From positions 1 through 15,904 of the forward strand of contig CANJSR010000053.1 of NCBI GenBank assembly GCA_947476855.1: a DNA stretch of 15,904 nucleotides, given 5' to 3'. A program made the translations under genes and the position numbers. Shown piece by piece: positions 6,073-14,072 of the stretch (within the stretch, counting starts at the first letter, position 1; the number at the start of each line of letters is the position of its first letter). The DNA is from Acetobacteraceae bacterium. GTDB lineage: Bacteria; Pseudomonadota; Alphaproteobacteria; Acetobacterales; Acetobacteraceae. The notes beneath the pieces are model-generated. The model was given only the letters and a program-made list of their open reading frames with translations. It did no database searches and was not told the origin of the DNA.

Positions 6073-8046
6073 ATGACAGAAGGCAGAAACGTCGGTAGTC
6101 CCCGCTCGGTGGCTCTGGTGGGACCCTACGGCAGCGGCAAGTCGACCCTGTTCGAGGCTTTGATGGACGCGGCGGGGGCCGCCGTGAAACGCCCCTCCGA
6201 CCCGCGCAACCGCCCGATGACCACCGAGATCCGGCTGGGCCATTGCACCTATCTGGGCGATCCCTGGTGCATCATCGATTGCCCTGGCTCCATCGAGTTC
6301 GCCCATGAAACCCGGGCGGCGCTGGAAATGGCCGATCTCGCGGTCGTGGTCTGCGATGCCTCCCCCAGCCACGCGCTGGCCGTGGCGCCGCTGCTGAAGT
6401 GCCTGGCCGACGCGGCGATCCCGCATATGGTCTTCCTGAACAAGATTGACCGGCTGGAAGAAGGCCTCGCCGACACGATCGGCGCCCTGCAGGCCCATGC
6501 CAGCGCGCCGATGGTGCTGCGGCAGATGCCGATCCAGGATGGTGGCGTGATCAGTGGCTATGTCGACCTCATGAGCGAGCGGGCCTACCGCTACCGCAAG
6601 GGCCAGGAATCCGAACTGATCCAGATCCCGCCTTCGATGATGGTGCAGGAGGAAGAAGCCCGCATCCGCCTGGTGGAGACACTGGCCGACCGCGACGACG
6701 CGCTGCTGGAAAAGCTGCTGGACGACGTGAAGCCGACGCCGGATGAGCTGTATCGCGACATGCACAAGGACCTGCTCGCCGGCACGGTGATCGAGGTCCT
6801 ACTGGGGGCGGCCGAGAACGCCCATGGCGTCCGCCGGCTGTGGAAGGCGCTGCGCCATGACGGCCCCACTTTGCGCGACACCGCCGACCGCCGCCTGATC
6901 GACGCCGAGGGGCCGCCGCTCGCGCAGGTCTTCAAGACCTCCTACGCCGGGCATACCGGCAAGCTCTCCTACGCCCGCGTCTGGCGCGGCACCTTCAAGG
7001 ATGGCGCGATGCTGGGCGGCACCCGGCTGGGCGGCATCTACCACACCAACGGCACCGACCTGGCCAAGCGCCCCGAAGCCGTCGAGGGCGAGATCGTGGT
7101 CCTCGGCCGCCTGGACGGGATCGCGACGGGCGCCACCGTGTCCACCAACGGAACGCCCGACCCGCTGGCCTTCCCCGAGCCGGACCCGCCCGTCTATGCC
7201 CTCGCGATCGCGACCACGGACCGCAAGGATGACGTGAAACTATCCGGCGCGCTGCATCGCCTGGCCGAGGAGGACCCGTCTTTGGTCATCGAGCACAGCC
7301 AGGACACGGGCGAAACGATCCTGCACGGCCAGGGAGAGATGCATTTGCTCAAGACGATCGAGCATCTGTCCCGCGCCTACAGCCTGAAGGTCGCCACCGC
7401 CAAGCCCGCCGTTGCCTACAAGGAAACGATCCGCTCCAGCGTGCATCAGCACGGAAGGCTGAAACGCCAGACCGGCGGGCACGGCCAGTTCGCCGACGTG
7501 AAGATCGACATCGCCCCCCGCGCGCGCGGCGAGGGGTTCGCCTTCATCGACAAGGTCGTGGGCGGCGCGGTCCCGCGCAACTTCATCCCCGCGGTGGGGG
7601 AGGCCGCCGCGGAAGCCGCCAGACGCGGTCCCTTCGGCTATCCGGTCGTGGATATCGCGGTCACGCTCGTGGATGGCGGGTTCCACAGCGTCGACAGCTC
7701 CGACATGGCGTTCAAGACGGCGACCTCGATGGCGATGCGCGACGGTCTGGCAGCGGCCGACCCGGTGCTGCTGGAACCGATCGATCACGTCACGGTCAGC
7801 GTGCCGAACGACTACACCGCCCGCGCGCAACGCCTGCTGACCGGGCGGCGCGGCCAGATCCTGGGCTTCGCCGAACGGACCGGGTGGCCCGGCTGGGACG
7901 ACGTGGAAGCCCTGGTGCCCGAGGCCGAACTGCATGACCTGATCATCGAATTGCGGTCGCAGACGCTGGGCCTCGGGACATACCGGAAGCGGTTCGACCA
8001 CCTGGCCGAGGCAAAGGGCGCGGAGGTGAAACCGAAGGCGGCGTAG
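6073..8046 (+). CDS. Elongation factor G paralogue (EF-G2-like GTPase), catalytic histidine missing
   Basis: The 657-residue product spans all EF-G domains, slightly shorter than canonical EF-G (about 700). G1 is GPYGSGKST (17-25), G3 is DCPGS (69-73) and G4 is NKID (123-126). The domain III block HGQGEMHLLKTIEHL follows, then domain IV with GGFHSVDSSDMAFK and domain V near the end. In canonical EF-G, switch II reads DTPGH and its histidine drives GTP hydrolysis; here it is Ser73. The G1-G3 distance is about 20 residues shorter than in EF-G, so switch I is reduced. The domain IV tip histidine (His538), which enters the decoding centre, is kept. The protein may therefore bind the ribosome without normal turnover, as proposed for other EF-G2 proteins. 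Start choice is firm (AAGGAGG at 6059-6065, 7 nt spacing). The gene has an FNR-type box upstream and is monocistronic. Not the housekeeping fusA, which normally lies in the str operon. Confidence 0.88.
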   Translation: MTEGRNVGSPRSVALVGPYGSGKSTLFEALMDAAGAAVKRPSDPRNRPMTTEIRLGHCTYLGDPWCIIDCPGSIEFAHETRAALEMADLAVVVCDASPSHALAVAPLLKCLADAAIPHMVFLNKIDRLEEGLADTIGALQAHASAPMVLRQMPIQDGGVISGYVDLMSERAYRYRKGQESELIQIPPSMMVQEEEARIRLVETLADRDDALLEKLLDDVKPTPDELYRDMHKDLLAGTVIEVLLGAAENAHGVRRLWKALRHDGPTLRDTADRRLIDAEGPPLAQVFKTSYAGHTGKLSYARVWRGTFKDGAMLGGTRLGGIYHTNGTDLAKRPEAVEGEIVVLGRLDGIATGATVSTNGTPDPLAFPEPDPPVYALAIATTDRKDDVKLSGALHRLAEEDPSLVIEHSQDTGETILHGQGEMHLLKTIEHLSRAYSLKVATAKPAVAYKETIRSSVHQHGRLKRQTGGHGQFADVKIDIAPRARGEGFAFIDKVVGGAVPRNFIPAVGEAAAEAARRGPFGYPVVDIAVTLVDGGFHSVDSSDMAFKTATSMAMRDGLAAADPVLLEPIDHVTVSVPNDYTARAQRLLTGRRGQILGFAERTGWPGWDDVEALVPEAELHDLIIELRSQTLGLGTYRKRFDHLAEAKGAEVKPKAA

Positions 8047-8063
8047 CGCACGATCGGCCGAGC

Positions 8064-8100
8064 GGGGACGTCGCGGGCTGGTATCAGGCCCGCGATCCCC
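8064..8100. terminator. Strong hairpin between convergent genes, likely bidirectional terminator
   Basis: GGGGA (8064-8068) pairs with TCCCC (8096-8100), and TCGCGGGC (8071-8078) pairs with GCCCGCGA (8088-8095) around a 9-nt loop; CG at 8069-8070 is a bulge. The 13-bp GC stem lies 17 bp after the EF-G paralogue stop. The stop codon of the opposing Hint-protein gene (8084-8086) is inside the loop. There is no T-run on either side, so intrinsic termination would be atypical. Confidence 0.55.
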
Positions 8101-10861
8101 CCGCCGCCCTCAGCCGGACATCATCGGCCCCGGGCACCATCCCGAACCGCCCCACGTCCTCGGCCGGCCGGTCCGCCGGATAGGCGTCCTGACACCCGGC
8201 GGTGATCTCCAGCAGCCGTGCCCCACCGGTGCCGAGTGGCAGCAGCGCGTCACCATCGGTCCAGCGCGCCAGGGTCGCGCCATGACGCTCCACATCCCAC
8301 CAGCCGAACATGAGGGCCGGATCGTCAAGGGGGATGTCGGTCAGGGTCTCACGTGCCCGCAGAACGATCCGCCGAACCGACAGGCCGAGGCGCCGCCTGT
8401 CCTCCAGCCACGGGTGCAGGTCCGCCGGCGCGCTGGCGCGGGACAGCAGCCGCACGGAATCGCAGCCCTCCGGCAGGATGAAGCGGTAGCGGTCGCCAAT
8501 CGCCTCGATCGGGCGCCGGACGGTGCCCGCCGCCTCGATCCGGACATCCGGTTCCCGCGTCACCGCCAGATCCAATCCCCTTCCGAACCCCGCCGCTCGG
8601 CTGGCCAACCGGTCCCAGAGCGGCTTCACCAGCGTGGGGCTGTCGGCGAACGGGGCGCAGGATCGCGCCAGCCGCCCCGCCTGGCCGCTGAGGTCGGGAT
8701 GCAGGATCAGCGGTTCCGCGGCATTGGCGAACAGCCCGCTGTTGCCGGTGTCGAGGTAGCTTTCCGCCGCCAGCCCCTCGGCCAGCAGGATGTCGTGGGA
8801 ATCCAGTTCGATGTGGAAATAGGTGATGGAGGCGCCGTCCGTGTCCTGGATGATGGTGCCGCCATTGACCAGCAGGCGGGCCGGCACCAGGAACCCGTCC
8901 ACGAACAGCGCGTGGTCGGGAGAGACTCGCAGGTCGCGGGCCGGCACGCCGTCCGCGAAGGCGCCGGCGGCGATCCGGATCGGCCGGACCAGCCGCGGGT
9001 CGGGATGACGCGCCAGGTCCATGTGACGCCAGCCGATCCAGCGGATCGGGCGCATGCCACCCGAGGCGAGGACGATCCTGTCACCCTCTCGGAGGTCCTG
9101 CACCGGGACGTCGCCGGCGTCGGTGCGGATCAGGGTTCCCTCGGCGAAGCAGGCGATGGTGATCGTCGTCACGCCGCCCGTCGTGTTGAGAATGACGGCG
9201 CTGGACGTGAAGGTGCCCGACAGCGTCAGCGTCGTCTGGGCCGAGGAGGCATCCGTCAGGACCAGGGAGGAGCCATCGAACGTCTCACTGACCGCGACGA
9301 AATCGGTCAGGGTGATCGAGTCATCGGTATCGAAGCCGATGATGCCGACATTGGAGAAGCCGCTGGAACTGCCGGCCAGCCGCCAGGCCGCTCCACCGCC
9401 GATCAGGACGCTGCCGACATTGGTGATCATGCCGCCGAAGCCGGCGATGGTGCCGATCGTGCTGGCCGTGTTCGTCGTCAGTTCCAGCACACCGCTGCCC
9501 AGCGACAGCTTGCCGCCCAGGGCGCCATAGGCGTTGGTGATCAGGCGATTGAGGTTGCTGGTCTTGGCAAAGCGCACCGCATACCCGGCGTTCGTGTCGG
9601 TGGCGTTGATGGTGCCCGTGTTGAGCAGCGTGCCGGTGACGCCCGTGCTGAAATAGACGCCGGTGGTGCCCGACACCGTGCCCTGGTTGGTGAAGGACGC
9701 ATCGGCCCCGCTGATGCGGACGCCCGTCGTGGTGCCCGTGACCTGACCAAAATTGGCCAGCACGACCGCGGAGCCGGTGACCGCTATCCCGGTCGTGGAC
9801 CCGGTCACGATGCCGGAGGCGGCGTTGGTCGCGGTGATGGCCGCTCCGGTCAGGCCGATACCGTTCGTGGTGCCGCTCACCTGCCCGAAATTGCCGAGCG
9901 AGGCGAGGCTGCCGGAAAGGATGATGCCGATCCCGCCGCTGATGGAACCGCCGGACTCGTTCATGAGGAAGGAGCCGACGCCGGCCAGTGTGACACCGTT
10001 CGTGGTGCCGGTAATGGTGCCGCCCGACGCGTTGGTCACCACGTTGCCCGGCCCTGTCGACAGCGACAGACCGGTGCCGCTGGTCCCGATGATGCGGCCG
10101 CTGTTGGTGATCGTGCTGGCCGCGGTGGAACCGGACACCGAAACGCCGGTGGCGGACTGTATGAGCCCGGTCGACTGGTTCAGCAGGCCCAGCGTCGAGG
10201 TGCCGGTGACCGCGATCGCCGAACCGCTCGCCGCCGTCATCGTGCCGGTGTTCGTGACGGTCCCCAGGACGCGGCGGTTGAATGCCAGGTAGCCATTGAT
10301 CTGGCCGCTGTTGGTCACGACCCCCGTGGTCATCACCGTCGCCGGATCGTTGAAATTCCCCGAGATGATCACGTTGCCCGACACCGTGCCGGCGTTCAGC
10401 AAGGTTTCTGACGGGCCAACCAGGGCCACGGCCAAGGTGGACGCGATGGTCGCGCCGGCACGGTTGTCGACGAACCCGTAGCCATACATGATGACGCCGC
10501 GGTTGGCGGCCGAAATCAGCCCTCCGGTCTCGTTGATCAGCGTCCCCGTCGCCGAAGCGGTGCCCCCCATGCCGCCAATCCCGATCGCGGCATTCCTGAG
10601 GCCGGTCTTGGTGGCGCCGCCGTTCGGGGAGACCGTCGTCCCATTGGCCAGCAGCGTGCCGAGATTGGTGATCGTCCAATTCCCGCCGGCCGAACCATAA
10701 AGGCCGAAATAGGAGCCGAAACCGGTCGTGACCGCCGGTGTCCCGGACACGGAGACCGTCGCGTTGTTGGTGAAGCTGTTCGTCCCGGTCAGCGTCACCG
10801 GGTTGTCGGCCGGGATGAGTGAAAGGCTGCTCGCGGTGGTGTTGGTGATGGTCAGGGCCAT
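8084..10861 (-). CDS. Large repeat protein with C-terminal Hint (hedgehog/intein) domain
   Basis: The 925-residue product has two parts. Residues about 1-560 hold some 16 degenerate repeats of about 20-25 residues built on N-x-G-x-[IV] (TNSGRI, LNTGTI, GNFGQV, TNQGTV), rich in Thr, Ser, Gly and Asn. This is the pattern of parallel beta-helix passenger domains in secreted adhesins. At Cys571 the sequence CFAEGTLIRTDAG begins a Hint domain, followed by VQDLREGDRIVL and DLRVSPDHALFVDG with His650, as in the Hint_2 family common in Acetobacteraceae and Rhodobacteraceae. Hint domains self-process at the Cys. About 200 residues without a recognised domain follow it. No Sec signal peptide is visible and no C-terminal beta-barrel, so the export route is unknown. 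A TTG at 10894 would extend it by 11 residues, but the ATG at 10861 follows the promoter better. Confidence 0.85.
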   Translation of the reverse strand: MALTITNTTASSLSLIPADNPVTLTGTNSFTNNATVSVSGTPAVTTGFGSYFGLYGSAGGNWTITNLGTLLANGTTVSPNGGATKTGLRNAAIGIGGMGGTASATGTLINETGGLISAANRGVIMYGYGFVDNRAGATIASTLAVALVGPSETLLNAGTVSGNVIISGNFNDPATVMTTGVVTNSGQINGYLAFNRRVLGTVTNTGTMTAASGSAIAVTGTSTLGLLNQSTGLIQSATGVSVSGSTAASTITNSGRIIGTSGTGLSLSTGPGNVVTNASGGTITGTTNGVTLAGVGSFLMNESGGSISGGIGIILSGSLASLGNFGQVSGTTNGIGLTGAAITATNAASGIVTGSTTGIAVTGSAVVLANFGQVTGTTTGVRISGADASFTNQGTVSGTTGVYFSTGVTGTLLNTGTINATDTNAGYAVRFAKTSNLNRLITNAYGALGGKLSLGSGVLELTTNTASTIGTIAGFGGMITNVGSVLIGGGAAWRLAGSSSGFSNVGIIGFDTDDSITLTDFVAVSETFDGSSLVLTDASSAQTTLTLSGTFTSSAVILNTTGGVTTITIACFAEGTLIRTDAGDVPVQDLREGDRIVLASGGMRPIRWIGWRHMDLARHPDPRLVRPIRIAAGAFADGVPARDLRVSPDHALFVDGFLVPARLLVNGGTIIQDTDGASITYFHIELDSHDILLAEGLAAESYLDTGNSGLFANAAEPLILHPDLSGQAGRLARSCAPFADSPTLVKPLWDRLASRAAGFGRGLDLAVTREPDVRIEAAGTVRRPIEAIGDRYRFILPEGCDSVRLLSRASAPADLHPWLEDRRRLGLSVRRIVLRARETLTDIPLDDPALMFGWWDVERHGATLARWTDGDALLPLGTGGARLLEITAGCQDAYPADRPAEDVGRFGMVPGADDVRLRAAGGSRA

Positions 10862-10892
10862 GCTCAGGTCCGTCGACTGAAATCCGGCGGGC

Positions 10893-10922
10893 AATGTAGC
10901 ATGCGTTTTTGAAACAATTCAA
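10893..10922 (-). promoter_or_regulatory. AT-rich promoter of the Hint-protein gene with a TTGAA-N4-TTCAA dyad
   Basis: On the minus strand TTGAAT (10922-10917) and TACATT (10898-10893) are spaced by 18 bp, a plausible sigma-70-type promoter with a start near 10886 and a leader of about 25 nt. The -35 is embedded in the dyad TTGAAACAATTCAA (10909-10922), a possible operator that differs from the FNR consensus at the inner base of each half. The 80 bp from 10901 are about 33% GC by my count, far below the surroundings. Confidence 0.5.
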
Positions 10923-11121
10923 TAGAAAATTGTATCACATACGATTACATTTCTACCTGTGGTGGTATTTCTTCACGTGATCGGGTCTTGCATTGGGTCG
11001 TTGCTGCCCTGGCTCCGTCGCGGGCGTGCAATCGTTCCGGAAAGGCCGCCAGCGGCGTGCGAGGAAGGGGGTGTCCACCGCCGGTTGCCATCATCCGGCG
11101 CGCCAGGCTGGAATGCCGCCG
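10923..11121. other. Intergenic spacer between the Hint-protein and phosphotransacylase genes
   Basis: No gene is supported here. The first 55 bp continue the AT-rich promoter region. The rest returns to high GC and holds a small hairpin, CGCCGG/CCGGCG (11079-11084 with 11095-11100), 22 bp downstream of the phosphotransacylase stop. It has no T-run, so a terminator role is doubtful. Confidence 0.4.
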
Positions 11122-12084
11122 CTACATCGCGTGCGCCGCCGCCCGCGCCGCCGCCTGCTTGCGGAGCGCGGCGGCCATCAGCACCGCCACCGCGCAGCTC
11201 GCCACCCTCGTTACCGCCGAATCCGCTCGGCTTGTCAGGATGATCGGCACGCGCGCACCCAGCACGATCCCCGCGCTCTCGGCCCCGGCCAGGAACGACA
11301 GGCTTTTCGCCAGCATGTTCCCCGCTTCCAGATCCGGCACCACCAGGATGTTCGCCCGGCCCGCGACCGGGGAGACGATGTGCTTGATCGCCGCCGCCTC
11401 GGGGCTGATGGCGTTGTCGAGCGCCAGCGGCCCGTCCAGCGTCCCCCCCGTGATCTGCCCGCGATCGGCCATCTTGCAAAGCGCCGCGGCCTCGATGGTG
11501 GAGGGGACCTTCGGGTTCACCGTCTCCATCGCCGACAGGATCGCGACCAGCGGATTGTCCATCCCCAGCGCATGCGACAGGTCGATCGCGTTCTGCACGA
11601 TGTCCACCTTGTCCTCCAGGGACGGAGCGATGTTCACCGCCGCGTCGGTGATGATCAGCGGCGTCGTGTGGCCCGGCACGTCCATGATGAAGCAGTGGCT
11701 CAGCCGCCGTTCGGTCCGGATGCCGGTTTCCCGCGCGACCACCGCGCCCATCAGTTCGTCCGTATGCAGGCTGCCCTTCATCAGGGCCTCCACCTTCGCT
11801 TCCCGCACCAGCGCCACCGCGCGGGCCGCCGAGTCATGGCTGTGCAGGGATTCCACCAGCGGAAAGCCCGAGATATCGACGCCCATCTTCGCCGCCAGCG
11901 CCCGCAGCCGAACCGGCGGGGCGACCAGCGTCGGCGCGATCAGGCCGAGGCGATGCCCCTCGATCGCCCCCGCCAGTGAGACCTCATCGCAGGGATGCAC
12001 CACCGCCGTGGGCAGCGGCGGATGACGGCGCGCCATGGAAAGGACGAGGTCGTACTTGCCGTGGGTGTGGGTGGGTTCGGCCAT
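11122..12084 (-). CDS. Phosphate acetyl/butyryltransferase-family protein
   Basis: The 320-residue product is the length of a stand-alone PTA/PTB-family enzyme. It shows VEALMKGSLHTDELMGAVV, HCFIMDVPGHTTPLIITDAA and PVAGRANILVVPDLEAGNML, the central and C-terminal blocks shared with the transacylase half of the MaoC-phosphate acetyltransferase fusions. The MaoC-like hydratase domain of those fusions is absent. The family converts acyl-CoA and phosphate to acyl phosphate and CoA; acetate kinase normally then makes ATP. No kinase gene is next to it here: the following minus-strand gene is the Hint protein after 260 bp. Start at 12084 is supported by AAGGAG (12099-12094, 9 nt spacing). An FNR-like dyad with a TATAAC hexamer precedes it, fitting a role in fermentation or carbon overflow at low oxygen. 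Acetyl versus butyryl preference cannot be read from sequence. Confidence 0.87.
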   Translation of the reverse strand: MAEPTHTHGKYDLVLSMARRHPPLPTAVVHPCDEVSLAGAIEGHRLGLIAPTLVAPPVRLRALAAKMGVDISGFPLVESLHSHDSAARAVALVREAKVEALMKGSLHTDELMGAVVARETGIRTERRLSHCFIMDVPGHTTPLIITDAAVNIAPSLEDKVDIVQNAIDLSHALGMDNPLVAILSAMETVNPKVPSTIEAAALCKMADRGQITGGTLDGPLALDNAISPEAAAIKHIVSPVAGRANILVVPDLEAGNMLAKSLSFLAGAESAGIVLGARVPIILTSRADSAVTRVASCAVAVLMAAALRKQAAARAAAHAM

Positions 12085-12110
12085 GATGCTCCGCTCCTTG
12101 CTGCCGGTCC

Positions 12111-12151
12111 GTTATACCAGCACGGCGGGCGGGCGTGTTGCGCTGCATCAA
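12111..12151 (-). promoter_or_regulatory. FNR-like promoter of the phosphotransacylase gene
   Basis: On the minus strand TTGATGCAGCGCAA (12151-12138) matches TTGAT-N4-ATCAA at 8 of 10 positions. TATAAC (12116-12111), a 5 of 6 match to the -10 consensus, follows after 21 bp. This is within one base of class II geometry (dyad centred at -41.5) and predicts a start near 12103-12105. The dyad could also serve the divergent bicupin gene at 12218, though I see no good -10 on that side. Confidence 0.55.
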
Positions 12152-12203
12152 TCGCGCATGCGCCTTGACGCACGCTGCCCCGTTCCGGATGCTTCCCCAT
12201 CGC

Positions 12204-12210
12204 AGGAGGA
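12204..12210 (+). promoter_or_regulatory. Ribosome binding site fixing the bicupin start
   Basis: AGGAGGA lies 7 nt before the ATG at 12218. The frame is open back to an ATG at 12035, but that would overlap the opposite gene's start and its promoter, and the added residues look non-conserved. Confidence 0.8.
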
Positions 12211-12217
12211 ACTCCCC

Positions 12218-13189
12218 ATGCCAGACGGCCAGATGCCACGCACCATCGCCGAAATGCCCGCCCAGCACGCGGCGCAACCGCGTACGAAGGCCGAGGCGCG
12301 GGGCCGGTTCTTCAACACCGGCAATGCCTTCAATGTCGTCAATCCGCCGGTGCCGGACCATCTGTTCACCGCCGAACCGGCCCGCGCGATCGACCCCGCG
12401 ACGCCGACGGGGCTGATCGACTGCGATATCTCGGGGATTCTTGGGTGCGCCTACCCGGCGACGTCTCCGCTCGTGCTCGCCCGCTATGCCCGCATCCGCG
12501 CCGGCGAAACCCTGGCCACCGATTTCCAGGCGAGCGGCGTCATCGCCTATGTCATGATCGGCGGCGGCACGACCCAATGCGGCGATGAAACGATCGCCTG
12601 GGACGCCGGCGACCTGTTCATCCTACCCGGCGGCGTCCCCGCCACCCACGTTGCCGGATCGACGGACTCCGTCCTGTGGATCGTCACCAACGAGCCGCAA
12701 CTCGCGTTTGAAAACCTCCGCCCGCCCGCGCCGGGCCAGGCGCCCACCGATGTCGTCCATTACCGCGGCGCCGAAATCCAACGCCAGATCGACATGATCT
12801 ACGAGATCGGCCGGAATGAGGAAATCGCCGGCTCCGCCCTGATCTTCTCGGCCGAACGGCAGGAGGCGACGAAGAACATCCTGCCCACGCTGACCGCGGC
12901 CATGAACTCCCTGCCCGGCGGCGTCGTGCAGCGGCCGCACCGGCACAACTCGGTCGCGGTGTCGCTGGTCATCACGGGGGACAAATGTTTCTCGGTGATC
13001 GACGGCAAGCGCAAGGACTGGGCGCCCTGGGCCACCACGATCACGCCGCCCGTCTCCGTCCACTCCCACCACAATGGCGGCACCGAGCAGGCGCTGTTCC
13101 TGATCATCCAGGATGGCGGCATCTACTACCACACCCGCGCCATGGGCTTTGAATTCTGCGAGCAACCAACGGCGGAGGCGGCGCAATGA
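12218..13189 (+). CDS. Gentisate 1,2-dioxygenase-like bicupin, metal site in the C-terminal cupin
   Basis: The 323-residue product has two cupin domains. The N-terminal one (about 85-160) keeps the fold motifs (ARIRAGETLATDFQASGVIAY, WDAGDLFILPGGVPATH) but lacks the His-x-His pair at the expected TDFQAS position. The C-terminal one (about 230-305) has PGGVVQRPHRHNSVAVSL with His241 and His243, and PPVSVHSHHNGG with His282, 284 or 285 as third ligand. The motif glutamate is replaced, giving a 3-His site like gentisate and 1-hydroxy-2-naphthoate dioxygenases, which cleave aromatic rings with Fe(II) and oxygen. In those enzymes the working cupin is normally the N-terminal one, so the arrangement here is reversed. 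It is the first gene of a three-gene operon and overlaps the next by 4 bp. Substrate unknown; a non-dioxygenase role is possible. Confidence 0.8.
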   Translation: MPDGQMPRTIAEMPAQHAAQPRTKAEARGRFFNTGNAFNVVNPPVPDHLFTAEPARAIDPATPTGLIDCDISGILGCAYPATSPLVLARYARIRAGETLATDFQASGVIAYVMIGGGTTQCGDETIAWDAGDLFILPGGVPATHVAGSTDSVLWIVTNEPQLAFENLRPPAPGQAPTDVVHYRGAEIQRQIDMIYEIGRNEEIAGSALIFSAERQEATKNILPTLTAAMNSLPGGVVQRPHRHNSVAVSLVITGDKCFSVIDGKRKDWAPWATTITPPVSVHSHHNGGTEQALFLIIQDGGIYYHTRAMGFEFCEQPTAEAAQ

Positions 13190-14055
13190 CCGCCATCCAG
13201 GTCCGCAAGCTGCACCCGGAGATCGGCGCCGCGGTCACCGGCGTCGACATGCGCGCGCCGATGGACAAGGCGACGTTCCAGACCGTGCATCAGGCCTGGA
13301 TGAACCACCTGGTTCTGATCTTCCCCGGCCAGGACATCAGCGACGAGGACCACGTCGCCTTCACCCGGCATTTCGGCGAACCGGAAATCTTCCACCAGAC
13401 CATCATCAAGTCGCGCGCGGTGCGGGAGATCTTCCGGGTCTCCAACGTCGATGACGACGGCAACCTGATGCCGCCGTCGCACCCGACGGTGCAGCAGGTT
13501 TCGCTCGCACAGTTGTGGCACACCGACAGTTCCTACCGCACCGAGCCCTGCATGGGATCGCTGCTGCACGGGGTGGAAATCAGCCGCACCGGTGGGGAAA
13601 CGCAGTTCATCAACATGTATCGCGTCTATGAGGAGCTGCCCGAGACGCTGAAAACGCAGGTCGAGAACCGGCGCGCTTTGCATGAGTTCGAGAACCTGCA
13701 CCGGCTGCGCGCCCTGAAGCCGATGACGGAGGCCGAACGCGCCGTTGTCCCGCCGATCTGGCATCCGATGGTGCGGCGTCACCCGGTCACCGGGCGGAAA
13801 TCCCTGTTCATCAGCCCGATCTACAACGTGCAGGTGGAGGGGATGGAAGAACCCGCCGCCCGCCAGTTGATAGAAGACCTGACGGAATTCGCCGAACAGG
13901 ACCGCTACCTCTACCGCCACAAATGGGAACCGCATGACGTCGTGATGTGGGACAACCGCTGCACCATGCACGCCGTCACCCCGCATGATCCGACGGAACG
14001 CCGCGTCATGCACCGCACCACGATCGTCGACAACGCGCCCGTTCTGGCGGCGTAA
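13186..14055 (+). CDS. TauD/TfdA-family Fe(II)/2-oxoglutarate-dependent dioxygenase
   Basis: The 289-residue product carries the full iron triad: His112 and Asp114 in LWHTDSSY, and His262 in DNRCTMHAVTPHD. Arg277 lies 15 residues after the distal histidine, in VMHRTT, the same spacing as the 2-oxoglutarate-binding arginine of TauD. The N-terminal PEIGAAVTGVDMRAPM is also typical. The family couples 2-oxoglutarate decarboxylation to hydroxylation of sulfonates, phenoxyacetates and many other acids. Its ATG overlaps the bicupin stop (ATGA), so the two are translationally coupled and probably act in one pathway. No sulfonate transporter or other taurine genes are nearby, so taurine is not indicated. 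The gene ends 17 bp before the amidohydrolase. Confidence 0.92.
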   Translation: MTAIQVRKLHPEIGAAVTGVDMRAPMDKATFQTVHQAWMNHLVLIFPGQDISDEDHVAFTRHFGEPEIFHQTIIKSRAVREIFRVSNVDDDGNLMPPSHPTVQQVSLAQLWHTDSSYRTEPCMGSLLHGVEISRTGGETQFINMYRVYEELPETLKTQVENRRALHEFENLHRLRALKPMTEAERAVVPPIWHPMVRRHPVTGRKSLFISPIYNVQVEGMEEPAARQLIEDLTEFAEQDRYLYRHKWEPHDVVMWDNRCTMHAVTPHDPTERRVMHRTTIVDNAPVLAA

Positions 14056-14072
14056 GAAACAAGGAAACGTCC

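Noticed and set aside
8282..10411. Long open frame of 709 codons on the plus strand opposite the Hint protein
   Set aside because: Its Gly/Arg/Asp-rich translation has no motif, while the minus strand carries an unmistakable Hint domain and regular repeats.
10862..10894. TTG start extending the Hint protein by 11 residues
   Set aside because: It overlaps the predicted -10 hexamer, and an ATG with a short leader is available at 10861.
12035..12217. Upstream ATG extending the bicupin by 61 residues
   Set aside because: It would run through the divergent gene's start and promoter; the ATG at 12218 has an AGGAGGA site.
13186..14055. Taurine dioxygenase proper
   Set aside because: The family residues fit, but no sulfonate transport genes are nearby and the operon context points to another acid.
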